DNA of 64,000 bases, taken from contig OX578152.1 of assembly GCA_951213105.1 (NCBI GenBank), positions 97,214,568-97,278,567 of the forward strand, read 5' to 3'. Made by a program: the position numbers and the translations under genes. This DNA is from Amaurobius ferox (taxonomy: Eukaryota; Arthropoda; Arachnida; Araneae; Amaurobiidae). Of the stretch, positions 1 to 55,640 are shown in pieces. Position 1 is the first letter of the stretch; each line of letters starts with the position of its first letter. The notes under the pieces are model-generated. The model did no database searches and was not told the DNA's origin. It worked only from the letters and a program-made list of their open reading frames with translations.

Positions 1-696
1 ACGTTTATTTAACATTGAAAATATAAATAACATTTTTATGGTATTAGGGGGCTCGCTCCACTCACAGCAAAGATCGTCACAGGTGTGACAGTGACGTTGT
101 AGTCACGTGACACCTGGGTCACAATGTGACATCATATTTGTGACTTCTATGAGACGTTACGTATTAGTAACTTTGTAACTTCATTGTGACTGTATTCTGT
201 GACGTTTCCACAATTTAATTAACACGTAACAATGTGACGACATTACAATGGCAATTACAATGTGACATCATAAATAAGTTAATATGCGACATCACAAACG
301 ACCATGAAAATGACCAAAATGACTTCGCTGTGACCTCAATACAGGGTTCATACTCTTTTGCAAGAACCCATTTCCAGTAGTTGTTAAGGAGTTTTCCAGG
401 AGGGTTCGAGCATTTTTCCAGGAGTTTTCTAAACATTAAATGTAGAAGCAAAACAAAGATTCTATAGATGTTTCTCTTTCAATCACGTCACTTGGTTTTA
501 TACCAACTACACCATTCTGGCCATACCAAAATTTGTCTTGAATTACATTATAATGCACCAATAAAGGAAAAGTTTGCCAATTTACACTCCATAATTTATT
601 AAATATCAGTAATGAAACAGGAGTCATTAGCAAATTTCTTCTTAACCAAGTTTTTTATAATTTTTTAAATGAATCCAACATCAATTTGTCAGGCAT

Positions 697-815
697 GGTT
701 GGTAACCAAATATTTTGTTTTCCATTTTTGCATATATAATTTCTTTGAAACTCAATGGGTTCTTGGGGAGGGGGTTATGACCCTCAAATCCTCCTCCCTC
801 AGCAATGTCACTGCT
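697..815 (-). mobile_element. Short MITE-like repeat, copy 1
   Basis: Read on the minus strand this contains GTGACATTGCTGAGGGAGG, GGGTCATAACCCCCTCC and AACCCATTGAGTTTCAAAGA, the same order of motifs as the copies at 33826-33978 and about 55774-55908. Boundaries are approximate. Confidence 0.55.
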
Positions 816-1502
816 CACATTTGCTTTATATTGCTGTATATTGTTGCTTTGTATTTTCACAATATTTATATGAATAATGGCTGCTTATAGTTTCTAAACT
901 AGACAGGAAATTTTCAGTAATGACTAGAGTGGTTAAATTTGCGACAAAAAATTTGTTTGCAATGATAATCAGAAAAATATTTGATCAAACATTTCAAATT
1001 TTTTATATATATTTTTATATGAAATGTTCAAATAAACAAAACAAACAATATGAATATATATTAGTCTTCATTACTAAACAAAAAAGAAATTTCAAAATCT
1101 TTAATTATAGTTTAATGCTTAGCTTAAACTAAAAAAATAAATAGAAAACACAATATGCTTAGCTTAAACTAAATGTAGTTGTTTATTTATTTATTTATTT
1201 TTAGCCTGCTCTAGCTCAGACTTCAATAATTTCTTCCTAAAACATGAAAAATAAAGAACATTTGACATGGTCCTTATTTTTTTAAATAATAAAAAAATGT
1301 AATGTGTCTGCACTTAAATTTAACCTAAAATCAGCACCATATTTTTTAACGATACAGAATATACATTTTGACACAACATTATTATGAGGAACAAATAATA
1401 TTGCTTTCATCATCAGATAATATTAAATTCTTCTAGATAAACTGTTAAATTTCTCTGGGCAAATTTAATTTTGCAATCGCACTATTTATGTAAAAATAAT
1501 TA

Positions 1503-2090
1503 AAAGATTAACCTTAATAAATAACCAAAATGTGAAAATAAGCTAGTTTTGTCAATCTAATGATTAATATATAGAGGATGGAGAAGGATAGAAAAAGATA
1601 CTTGGACTCACAGGACTCCCTGAATTGCGTAATCATATTGAATGTGTCAAAATAATTATAAAATTACCATGAATAATAAACCAAAACATAAAGATAAACA
1701 AGTTTTGTTAATTTAAAGTGTAATAATTACAGGATGGAGATGGATGGAAAAAGATACTAGTCAACGCTCGGCAATGTACGCGATACTATCTGAATTATGC
1801 AATCTCTCTATTTATAAGAAAATAATTAAAGAATTAGTCTTTATAATTAACCAAAATGTGAAAATATTCTAACTCAGTTCATCTAATGACTAATATTTAG
1901 AGGATGGATGGAAAAGGATACTTGTGGACGCCCAGGACTACAGGAGAATTCCCCGAATTGCGCATTCATACTAAATGTGTCAAAATAATTAAAATATTTA
2001 CATGAATAATAAACCAACATAGAGAAATATACAAGTTTTGTCAATTTAATGTGCAATAATTACAGGATGAATGGGGGAAAAAAAAGAAAA
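1503..2090. repeat. About four tandem copies of a ~163-bp unit inside the hAT-like element
   Basis: The motif AGGATGGA(G)...GGAAAAAGATAC recurs near 1574, 1732, 1901 and 2064, about 158 to 169 bp apart. Each copy also carries ATAATAAACCAA/AATAACCAAAATG, CAAGTTTTGT(C/T)AAT and a GAATTGCG-type segment. Copies are diverged. Confidence 0.8.
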
Positions 2091-2605
2091 TAGATATTTT
2101 CCGTAATTTTACGGCACTTTTGTTTTGAAATCCATAAGAATTATTAAACATCCGTAACGATTAGCATCTATGTACTTCCAATATCATTACTTGTGCATTA
2201 TCATTAGTTTGGTGGCACCAGCTATCGATCATAGTATGAGATAAAAGATCGCAATGTCAATTTTCCAGGAGTATTTTCCGATTTTCAAGGAGTTTAGCAC
2301 TAAAATGAATAAAATAAGGAGTTTTCAAGGGCCCTTATAAAAAAAATCTTAGATCCAGGAGTTTTCAAGGATTCCCAGGAGGCGTACGAACCCTGTCAAT
2401 ATGACATTGCCGAGACGTACTGCGATGTCCTGTAACGTCCCAAAGTCACAGTGTGACGTAAATCTTACGTCACTGTGAAAAAAAAATGCTGTTAGGGTCA
2501 TGTTTATTAAGATTACCTAACACTTATAAAATTTTGTAGAAGTAGGCATCAGCTAATTGAAATCATGCAATTTGACACAGATGTAAGGTTGCTGAATTTG
2601 ACATC

Positions 2606-3013
2606 TATACTGGTGTCCAAAATTATCTTTGCATACATAAAAGTAAGAGGCGCAAGCGCTGTGCATGAAGCATGTTTTCCTGCGAACTTCTACAATTCAG
2701 GATTTGATTTTGATGTTTATCAACTCAAAATAGTTTTTTTATGGCTCCAAAGTATCATTTGGAAAGAATCTTTGAGGTGGCAAGCTGTCTGCCATTTAGA
2801 GGCTGAGCAGACATTGATGGAAATGACAATAATTAGTTTTGTAAAGTTTGCAACCATATGTGATTTTTTAGTTTATATGTGTTATGCTGCTATGTATCAC
2901 CCCAAAAAAATTCATTCTCAAATTATATTGAAATCATTCTAATTATATTGAACGAGTTATCGAGAAATCAGTGTTTTTGTGCCTGTAAAGATACTTTTGG
3001 ACACCACTGTATA
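2606..3013. mobile_element. Tc1/mariner-like MITE
   Basis: The left end TATACTGGTGTCCAAAA and the right end, whose complement is TATACAGTGGTGTCCAAAAG, form a terminal inverted repeat of about 28 bp bounded by TA. The ~400-bp interior has an open frame of 125 codons but nothing resembling a transposase. Confidence 0.68.
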
Positions 3014-3465
3014 AAATAATTGGCTGTTAACAATCAATTTTTGATATTTTTTGTCAGTCATAATTTGGCAATATCATCTGAAAATCCTGAATAAATACAG
3101 AAAATTAACAATGGTTGGCATTTCTGCAGTTGAATAAATTGATACCCCAATATAAAAATAAGAAATACCATGCAAAATGTAAGTTATTTAATATAAAATT
3201 ACACTATCAAAACATCATCAATACTTTTTTTCATGTAGCATAGAAACAAATTAAATTATTAAGAAGCAAATAATGGCTTTGTTTAATCGTGTACTTTTAA
3301 GAAATTTTCATTTCTGTACAAACATTTGATATAGCAAACTATACTTAAAAAACTAAGCTAAGAAAATATTTAATTTACATCATTTTATTTATTAGGATGT
3401 CTAATAGTTTATTTAATATACTTTTAGATCATATTAAAAATATAAGATATGCACTTTATGCTCAC

Positions 3466-47380
<43,915 letters not shown>

Positions 47381-49748
47381 TGTAATGCCTTTATCGCTGT
47401 GTAATTAATTGTTTAATGAAACATTGCACTTATTAAACAATTCGTAAAGCTAATAAATTATTAAAAATTCGGGTTTAAATTGCATCTTTGCAACTTTTTC
47501 AAATACATAGCTAATTTATAAATATTGAAATACATAAACAGTAATTGAGATGCTGCAACTCCTACTGAACAATATAGAAAATCATTTGTGTAGGATGATG
47601 GACTAGTTTTGAATGCGTGCCCAGTTCTAAAAACCGGTTGAAAACCTATTCTTTTACAATGCTATTAAGGACAACAATTCATTTGCTATTGACTTCGTCT
47701 GGATATTTACAGTTTTACCGTTTTCTCATGTCAGGGGATCGATGATGTGCAGCTGATAACTAAGGACAAATATTGCCATGTGAATAATGAAAAATTTATA
47801 GTTAAAGAGGGCTTTTTAACAAATTTTTAATAATTATTTTTGAGATGGTCAACATAGTTGTCGGTATTAATTATTGTTTCAAAATTTGACACCGATAAAA
47901 TAATGGTTTTAGTTTTATTTATTATGCAAGTTTTTATTTAAATCACAAAATACTTTGAATTTATGAGAGCTGGGCGGAGAAGCATGAACTTTGATGGAAA
48001 CTATGTGTTTATGTTACTTTTATAAAATATTCTATCAATAAATATAAACATCTTGCAGTTAGTAACACATTAAAAAGAAAATGTAATCCATAAATAAATT
48101 TTTTATCGTTAATAATTTTGATGTAAAATAGCAGTAAAATATGTAACTGCAACTCATTGGAGTAAGGTCGAGGAACGGTGTAATTTTTTAAATCTACTCT
48201 ACTTAAATTTATATTATAATAAATTCTGGCTTTTTTTCCTCCCTAGCTTAAAAGATGAGAATCGTAGCGTAATGTATCATTTATCATGTTTCTGTTTAAA
48301 ATGTCTAATTAAATTGAGTATTATATATTTAAATGATGATGAACTTGCCATCTGTACATTTCAGCTTCACGATAGTTTTGAAATATTACCACTCAATATT
48401 TCATTTGCATACGCATTTTCGAAACTGTTTATTTTTACTTTTATTTGGAACCACATTTATATTTTCAATCATTTGCTGTTGGCATTAAATCATATTGAAA
48501 ATGATAATTTGATGTTGACTTCAAAGGGGTCTCAAAAATATATTGTACTCCGGTACCACAAAATCGTAAACATGACTATGGCTAATATAGAATACAAGAT
48601 AATGATGTGGACATTGGAGCAAACCCCAAAAACTGCTCCGAATGCAGTGGCACAACTTGTTAAGTTTGGGTCCTTCCACAAGATTCAATGCTCCCCTCCC
48701 CACATACACACTTCATATTATTTAATTTTGCATGATCTTATAATAATATCCAGCTTTCATTTTAATTTTCATTCATCTTTCTCCATATTGTAGCCTGGGA
48801 ATTATGCCACTTGCCCTAAATCTCTAAATCATGACTGACTCAATAACCTATTCTTTTTTTTCTTTTAATTATTAATATAGTTAATCCCGGCAGTTCTAAG
48901 GTTCTTGCTCGTTAGGCGCCTTAAGAAGTTTGTCATAAATTTTGCATTTTATTGTTTTTGGTGCAAATTGTAAAAAGTTATCTAATGTTTTCGCTCATTA
49001 TTTAGTTAAGTAAAAGAATCAAAAAGAAACAGAAAATAGACAACAGATTTTGGTATTTGCATGAAATGGTGCATTCTATATTTTTTATTATTATGGTAAT
49101 CATTCTGGGGTGTTCTTTTACTTCCTCCCTAGGAGACAGTAGAAAAAGCTCCCAGATTTCTTTAATAGAAAAATACATAAAGCACCACTATTAGCATAGC
49201 ACAGCTTCATTAGGGCTCAAAATGTGCTGGTGCAAACTGAGTGTTTTGGTTTGTGAAATTATTGAAAATATTGTTCTGGTTCATGAAATTTTCTTGCATA
49301 CATGCAAAATTTCTGTAAGTATCATCATATTTTGAAGTGGCATTCTGGCTTATGAAATTTTCCATATCAACACACAATACCAAATGCTGAATCCTTGCTG
49401 AAAATGCTGAACTTTTAGTGATGGGCAAACTTTGTGATGTATCAATATATATATATCAATATTGTTCCTCATTTTATCAGTACTATATCAGTCTGACTTA
49501 TGTAATCAATGTTCCAATTCAGATGAATTAATAAGCACTAACTATAAAATTGCATTTGCATTATTTAGTAACAAAATTTTTAAATGAAATTTAATTTAAA
49601 ATAAAATTTAAAAGGAATTAACTCATAAGATAGAAGAAATATGAAAAGGAAAATTTACATTTTAGTGAAAAAATCTCAATGTGCATTTTTATGCACTAGT
49701 AAAATTTTGAGAAAAACGTTCATATCAGTGTATACCAGACATATAGAA

Positions 49749-50865
49749 CTAGAGCCTGGATTTATAGGCATTAAAAATTGCATTATTAGGCAGGCGAAAT
49801 AGGCACTAAAAATTTAAAATTGGCACTAAAAGTTAAAAAAAGACATGAAATAGTCCAATCACCGGTGTAAGCGGTCACAGTGTTGTATGCCTCAGATTAG
49901 TCATACAGGTATAAGTTGTTCAATCACTATGTAGCCTTTGTTAATAACCTGCCGTTTAGCAGATACATAAACTGCTCTGTCCTATTTTGTAATCCTGGTA
50001 GGGTACACTCATGCAGCAGGTCCTAAATCAGCATTTTTGGCTTACAGCATGGGTGCAGTGAGCTCTGGCCTGTTAAGCACTCTTTGTTAATATATGGCCA
50101 TTTAGCAGCCACATAGGCTACTTGGTCCATTTTTATAATCTGTATACACCCACACAGCAGACATTATACTATACACCATAATAAGCATCTTTAGTCATTG
50201 TATGGGCATAGTGCGCTTTGGATGCTAATTGCCTCTTGTAAATAAGCCCTCGGTTAGCATGCTCATAATCTACTCAGTTCACTTATGTAATCTGGGTATA
50301 CCCATGCAGTGGATATGATACATCTTAAATAAATGTCTTTGGTACACTACGATATGCTCTAAATGGAAGTGAAAATTGCATGTTAATCAGAGCAACAGTG
50401 GCTAAGATAGTTCTAAAAGCATATAAAAAATAATAGTAACCTCCATGACTCCCACCCCCAATTGGAAATTAATTCCTTTCTCTGACGAACTGCATGATAT
50501 ACCCTTAACTAGCATCTTTGACTGGCTGTTCAGTCCACAAATACAATCCATTTACACCCACACAAAGGGCGTATTGTTGTAGCTTAAGAAATAATGGAGA
50601 AACAGCTTGAAATTTTTTTAACAAAATGGTAAATAAAAGCAGGGAAAATAAATAAAATATAGGTTAAACCTTTAAAATAGGCATATATAGGCACTAACCC
50701 TTAAAAGAGACATTTGTAGGCACCAACCTTTATAATAAGTATTTTTAGGCACCTAACTATAAAATAGGCATTTATATGCACTAAAAGATTTAGATAGTGG
50801 AGCCTAAATGTCTTACAATCGTACAATTTTATAGTCAGTAGAAAAATAGGCAAAATTCATGCTCT
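49749..50865. mobile_element. Non-autonomous hAT-like element with internal tandem repeats
   Basis: The ends CTAGAGCCTGGATTTATAGG and (complement) CTAGAGCATGAATTTTGCC are inverted. Both subterminal regions are full of TAGGCAC/TAGGCATTT motifs, likely transposase-binding repeats. There is no coding remnant and no clear TSD, so the superfamily is tentative. Confidence 0.68.
49935..50370 (+). repeat. About three diverged tandem copies of a ~145-bp unit
   Basis: Each copy runs TTTGTTAATA, TTTAGCAG.YACATA, CT..TCC.TTTT.TAATC, TACACYCAYGCAGCAG, AGCATYTTT and a GGGCATAGTGCGCT-type end. A partial fourth copy lies near 50480-50580. The array is the core of the 49749-50865 element. Confidence 0.72.
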
Positions 50866-51068
50866 AGTAATAACACATTTTGACAATTCATCCTGAAAAA
50901 GGAAGCGGCTGCTTGTCTCCAAATCCGGTTGATACTTTTACTGAACTGATTAGGCTGTTACTAATCCATTTTTTTAAGTTTTTAATAAAATTGTTTTGTT
51001 TTCTGATATTGTATTTTGATAATTTTGTCTGGTTTCTTAACATTAATTTATTATGAATGCTTCTATAG

Positions 51069-51222
51069 ACCTTTACTCAAGCTGGGACTAGGAGGAGGTG
51101 CAGTGTATCTTATTGCAGATCAAGGATTATTTAGTGATAGCCAGAAAGATACTATTGAAGCCTCGAAGAAAATTACTAGCTCCATTCCTTCTATTCCAGT
51201 CCTTGATCCGTATCTAGAACTA
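51069..51222 (+). CDS. MIC13-like exon 2 (membrane segment)
   Basis: 154 nt. The acceptor is ttctatag at 51061-51068; the first base completes a codon begun in the missing exon. It encodes LKLGLGGGAVYLIADQGLF, a glycine-rich hydrophobic segment, then SDSQKDTIEASKKIT. It ends in phase 0 at a gtatgt donor. Upstream in-frame sequence has no ATG, so this is not the first coding exon. Confidence 0.8.
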
Positions 51223-54200
51223 GTATGTACATTTTTTTTTTCTGAGTGTTTTGCAGAAATAAGATTAATTTATTTTAAAATAATGCTTTTTTTTTTTGTT
51301 ACTTTCCATTACAGAAATTGCTGCTGTTTTTACTATTTTGGGTATCGGTCTGATTGTACTTTGGACCCTGTATATTAAATTTAAATATTTCTACTTTCTC
51401 ATGAGAAAGTATTGTTTTCACAAAAATTTTTGATTTTGAGATATTGATGGCAATATAATATGTTTTAAATTTAAACCTCCTGAACATGTTTTGACTCTTT
51501 TTGGAGCGATGTCCATTTGTCTGATTTCTTGTGTACACAATAGCAGCCACAAATATTAATGGATTTTCATGAAACTTTATATCCAGCTTTGTTATAGAAA
51601 ATTCTAAAACTAGATAGAATTTTTTTAAGTTCGAACGAAAACTTAGAAATTTTATATTTTTCTAACATGGCAGCATAGGACAAAATTTGATATAATCAGG
51701 TATAAAAGGGTTTATTTATGGCACATTTTATGTATCAGATACCTTAAAAACCTGCACTGCTTTTTATGGGGAAAAAATACCCATACTATTAAGGTGACCA
51801 ATCGTCCTCCTTTAGGGAGGACAGTCCTTCTTTTGCAGGTTCTATCCTTCCTCGAAAAGTGTCCTCCTACCTGTCCTCCTTTTTGATATTTGATAACTAA
51901 CCTGTTAATCTCTGTATTCAGAGATGCCGCGCCGAACTGTTACGCGTCATATGACGGTACAGTTCGGAAAGACGCGATTATGAAACGCATGCGCAGTGCA
52001 TAGGAGAACTTCACGTGTCTCGCATTTGTCTCGAACCATTGCGCACTTCACTTTGTTTACTTTATATTATACTTCGTGTTTACTTCTAACGGAAATACGA
52101 AATTATTTCAATTCTTTTTCAATTGGTAACGATTTTTGGACAAGTGAGAAATCAAGATTGAATGTTGATACTCTAGCTGCAGCACTTACGGTAAAATTCA
52201 ATATGAAGGGTATTTCTTGCTCCGAAATTTCCAATATATTGTTGCTGTTAGAAAATGATATATTGACAAAAAATATTCATTCAATGGAAAAATACTCGTT
52301 TAAGTAAATAATTAAAAGGAATGTAAGCATAATTAGTGTATTTTTGTTTGAATTAATAAAATGTTTCATTTATTTACGTTGTACTTTTTTCTTAAATTTT
52401 TTCGTCCTCCTTTTCGTTGTAAAAAAATTGGTCACCTTAATACTATACTATGCAAGTGTCAAGACCTGTCTTCTGACAGTGAAGAATGTGATAGGAAAAA
52501 TGTCCCTTAAGCTTAAAGAAGCTTTATCTGCTCTAATAGTTCTGAAAAATTATTTTAATTCAAATAATTTTGATTTGAAAATCTTTAATGTTTTAACTAA
52601 TCAATTCTGTGATCAGTCATCAGAACAACTAACATGTGCAGAAAGTTAATATATTTTTTCTGCTAATATACATACGTATATACTATATATAAATGTATTC
52701 AGGTAAGTACTGTACTTATGTTATACAGTACCATACCTTTATTAATAAAGTAATGGTTGTATAATTATTAAAATACACTGGCTTTCAAAAGTTAAGCACG
52801 GATGGTAAAATCAACAAAAATGAAAAAGTAAAGCTGTGATTAACTCGACATTGTACATGAAGGTAGCAGATGTGTTTATGCATTAAAGAAAACAAGAATT
52901 GTGTACAAAGATGAAAAAAATATTTAGTTTTTGTAAGTTATATGATGATGTCACATTCGGATCATTAACAAAATGATGTTTAAAGGCAAACAGATCAAAC
53001 AAAACTTTCATTAATGTGGTATGTGACCACCCCGGACCTTCACACAAACGTTACAACAATTTTCCATGCTTTCAATGAGTTGATCAACCATCGCACATAC
53101 GAGCAATGGCCATTCCTCAAATAGGGCAGTTTCCAACTCTGAGACTGGTTGAAGGAGGTAAATGTGCAGAGACAGCACACCCAAGAGCATCCCAAAGGTT
53201 TTCTATAGGATTAAGGTCGGGGGAATACGCCTGCCACTCCATACGAGAAATGCCCTCCCTTTCTAGGTATTCATTAATGATGTTAGCTCGATGGGGATGG
53301 GCATTATAGTCCATAAGGAGGAAATCAAGACCAACTGCTGTAGCAAAGAGTCTTGCAATGGGGTCTAGGAATTTATCCCAATACCACACAGCCATCACAG
53401 AACCGCCTTTAAAGATGTGCAACTCTGTGCGTGCGATATCCCATTAAAATTCCAGCCTACACTACCATGCTGCCAGCTCTGAATGCGTGATGTGCGATGA
53501 TGTTCTTGACCTAATTGCATATGCCTCATTCTCTCCAGACCCTTACATGCTTATCATCTGATTCCAGGGCAAATATGGATTCGTCCGTGAACAGGGCATT
53601 GGACCAATCTGCGACAGTCCAATTGACATGTTGATGACACCACTTTAATCTTGCCCCTCTGGCTTGGACGGTTAGTGGAATACAAAAATGTGGTACTCGG
53701 GCATACAGTCTCTTCAGCGCACAGTACTGACAGATATTGTCTTACCAAGTGCTGCTGCAACCATGGATGTAACAGTTGTGGAAGCGCTCGTCGATTCCGC
53801 TTGGCTACTATAGCAATATACCAATCATCAGAGGGAGTGGTAACCCTTGGATGACCGGGCACATGTCTCCGGACAACTGTTTGACTTGTTTGGAATTGTT
53901 TCCATAATTCCATAATCGAGAAATTACTGAATGATCAATGCCAAAGAAAATAGCGACATCTTTGATTGACTGTCTTGCTTTAATGCATCAGACAGCATGC
54001 CAGTGCTCACTATCTGTCATTCATCTTCTTTCAGCCATAGAAACACGAATATCATCAAAATTAAGCCTACAAAAGTTATAAACACTTCGTATCACCATTT
54101 AAATGCACTTCGTCATACCCTTCAGAATGCTGACGTCTTCAACGACTGCCTAATTAGCATATATCCGGACAGTCAATCGTGATTGGCTGTAACATACGAT

Positions 54201-55640
54201 ATTTGCATACCTCCATCTACATCCACAGCGATTTTCAGCCACTCAAATTCCAATAACCTTTCGAAAAATAAAAATTTGCATTGCATGCTTTTGGAAGTTA
54301 GTGTAAAATAAAAAAAAAAATGGCTTAAAGAATACCATTTAATGCATAGACCCCTTAACTGCATGGAATTTCCTTACCGCATAAATATGTACTATATTGT
54401 TTCAACTGTATATTAGTTGAGCTTACAAGGAAGGATTGTATTTACTATTTTATTTAATAAGATAAGCTGCGATAATCCAAACATTTCTTAGCTTGCCAAT
54501 ATTGTAGAGGACAAATCCACTGAGAGGGGATGGTAAGGAGATCAGTAAATTGAATCATAGTCATATATGGTCATCAGTATTTTATGTGACATTAACTTAT
54601 ATGGCTAAATACTTGATAATTATTCAAAAAAATTTTCACCCTTGAGCTTTAAAAAGCAATAAGGTGGATATTTTTTGCAGTATTTATTTAGAATATAATC
54701 TGTTCTAAATAAATACTGTCTTAAATAAATTCTGCTGTTCAGTAATATTGAGTACAAATTTGTCAGATTTCTGTCACTGACCCCCTTGTAATGAGTTAAG
54801 TTTACATCTCTTAATTACATCAGTAAAAAACACAAATAATAGAAATAAATTGGTGAAGCTAACTTGTAAAAAGCCTTATGTATAAAAATTTTGACAATAT
54901 TATTTTGTGAAATTGCTGTTACCAGAAGAATCTGTGTGATGTTGACCAAAAAATCAATCTTTTTCAAGTCAGTAGAAAAACAAACACTATTTAGAGTTTT
55001 GTTCCACATCTGTTTGAAGTTGTCGAATTTTTCATTAATAAGCAAGTGAAAAACTCAATTTTATTACTCATATTTTATGAGTATATTTATTGCTTGTCAT
55101 TCGTGACTCATTTAATTATTATTAATATGAATGCAAATTTAAAAATGCTATGTTTTCTGTGTCTAAAAGTGAATTATGCTTAGTTCATACTTTATTTCCC
55201 AATGTTTGTTTCAATTTTTGTAAAGAACAAAACCAAACCCATATGTAATTTCTGACACTAGAGTATAATGAATAGATATTAAAATTTCATTCATCATGTT
55301 AAACAACTCTGTCATCCACTAGAAATTTTAAAAGACATGTCCAACAACTTATTCTAAGCAAGCTTTTAGCAACTATAAAGTTAAAAAAAAATGTTTTTTG
55401 GAACCTAAAAATTGGCAATTGTCAAATATTTAGCTGTATACATAAGAATTGCTAATAAACACTTGTATAACTTTCTCTTGGAATAGCAATTTTCAATTTG
55501 TATTATAATTTCTAGATGTATCAGTGATATTAAGAGTATAATATATTGTAACTACTATATATTCTCAAATGTTGATAAAATTCACTTTCAGATTCCAAAA
55601 GTTATGTCAAAAGAAGAAAGAATAAATTATTGGAACTCGG
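51069..55640 (+). CDS. MICOS complex subunit MIC13/QIL1-like, two internal exons (partial)
   Basis: MIC13 (QIL1) is a small inner-membrane protein that bridges MIC60 and MIC10 subcomplexes at mitochondrial crista junctions. The two exons join phase 0 to 0 and read PLLKLGLGGGAVYLIADQGL, then the linker through LDPYLEL, then IPKVMSKEERINYWNSG. The order matches the known protein: the short membrane segment with GGAVYLxxDQ, a variable stretch, then IPxxPxxxxxxxSWNxG. The first exon, with the start codon and a few residues, must be upstream but I could not find it. The last exon (after WNSG) is not recognisable up to 64000. The recognition rests on two short but characteristic motifs in the right order and phase. 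The 3' intron would hold all the SINE/LINE material at 56.4-62.6 kb. Confidence 0.8.
51791..52432 (+). mobile_element. hAT-like element with transposase C-terminal remnant
   Basis: The ends TAAGGTGACCAATCGTCC and (complement) TAAGGTGACCAATTTTTTTA are inverted, flanked by ATACTAT on both sides. Subterminal TCCTCCTTT motifs recur. Inside, the frame ending near 52307 reads FWTSEKSRLNVDTLAAALTV, then CSEIS..LL and KKN/KNIHSMEKYSFK-stop. This resembles the C-terminal tail of some hAT transposases (W....R....EL..AEL.VK.N......F.......LL..I.S..KY). It appears to be an internally deleted copy that kept the 3' end of the gene. Confidence 0.68.
52776..54303 (-). mobile_element. Decayed Tc1-like transposon
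   Basis: The ends CACTGGCTTTCAAAAGTTAA and (complement) CACTAACTTCCAAAAGCATG are inverted and bounded by TA (52774-52775 and 54304-54305). At about 1.53 kb it has the usual Tc1 size. The transposase runs on the minus strand. Confidence 0.82.
53117..53990 (-). pseudogene. Tc1-like transposase, frameshifted
   Basis: Minus-strand pieces in different frames follow Tc1 transposase order: RRHVPGHPRVTTPSDDWYIA, then ARLKWCHQHVNWTVADWSNA, FTDESIFALESDDKHVRVW, then after a shift GGSVMAVWYWDKFLDPI, LLMDYNAHPHRANIINEYLE, and SPDLNPIENLWDALG. The first catalytic Asp (FTDES) and the last acidic residue (PIEN) remain. The usual MDDNA motif reads MDYNA, so the second Asp is lost. At least one frameshift and several stops break it. 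The copy is dead. Confidence 0.88.
54830..55420 (+). repeat. Interspersed repeat A, copy 3
   Basis: It matches 17235-17770 along its length and 3916-4375 in its later half (TTTATTTCCCAATGTTTGTT, CATGTTAAACAACTCTGTCA). Same orientation as the others. Confidence 0.75.
55592..55640 (+). CDS. MIC13-like exon 3
   Basis: 49 nt with acceptor tttcag and donor gtaaaa, phase 0 to 1. It encodes IPKVMSKEERINYWNSG, matching the IP...WN(A/S)G motif of MIC13 orthologues. On its own it would be too short to call; its phase and motif fit the upstream exon exactly. Confidence 0.72.

Larger units (their letters stand above)
342..2395. mobile_element. Non-autonomous hAT-like transposon with internal tandem repeats
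   Basis: The ends form an imperfect terminal inverted repeat: CAGGGTTCATAC on the left and GTACGAACCCTG on the right, the CAGGGTTCGTAC type common in hAT elements. Both subterminal regions are rich in CCAGGAGTTTTC/CAAGGAGTTT motifs. No transposase frame is left. A shared TCAATA at both flanks may be a decayed target duplication. The centre is a tandem array. Confidence 0.72.
1..3465. other. Left flank: Myo5 intron 15 with repeats
   Basis: No coding exon is recognisable here. It holds a GTGAC-rich stretch (about 60-341 and 2396-2480), a hAT-like element, a Tc1-like MITE and a short repeat near 700-815. The remainder is plain AT-rich DNA. Confidence 0.6.
47381..51068. other. Intergenic region between divergent Myo5 and MIC13-like genes
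   Basis: It should contain the Myo5 5' UTR and promoter and the first exon and promoter of the MIC13-like gene, but I could not identify either. A 173-codon frame at 48272-48793 has no recognisable domain. The stretch 49749-50865 is a transposon. Confidence 0.55.
51223..55591. other. MIC13-like intron
   Basis: It holds a hAT-like MITE (51791-52432), a decayed Tc1-like element (52776-54303) and repeat A copy 3. The remaining AT-rich stretches show nothing specific. Confidence 0.6.

Noticed and set aside
2565..2942. 125-codon plus-strand open frame
   Set aside because: It lies mostly inside the Tc1-like MITE at 2606-3013 and has no similarity to a transposase or other protein.
48272..48793. 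173-codon plus-strand open frame upstream of the MIC13-like gene
   Set aside because: It is rich in Phe, Ile, Leu and His, with no domain, no conserved motif and no coding-like composition. Such frames arise by chance in AT-rich DNA. I did not call it a gene.
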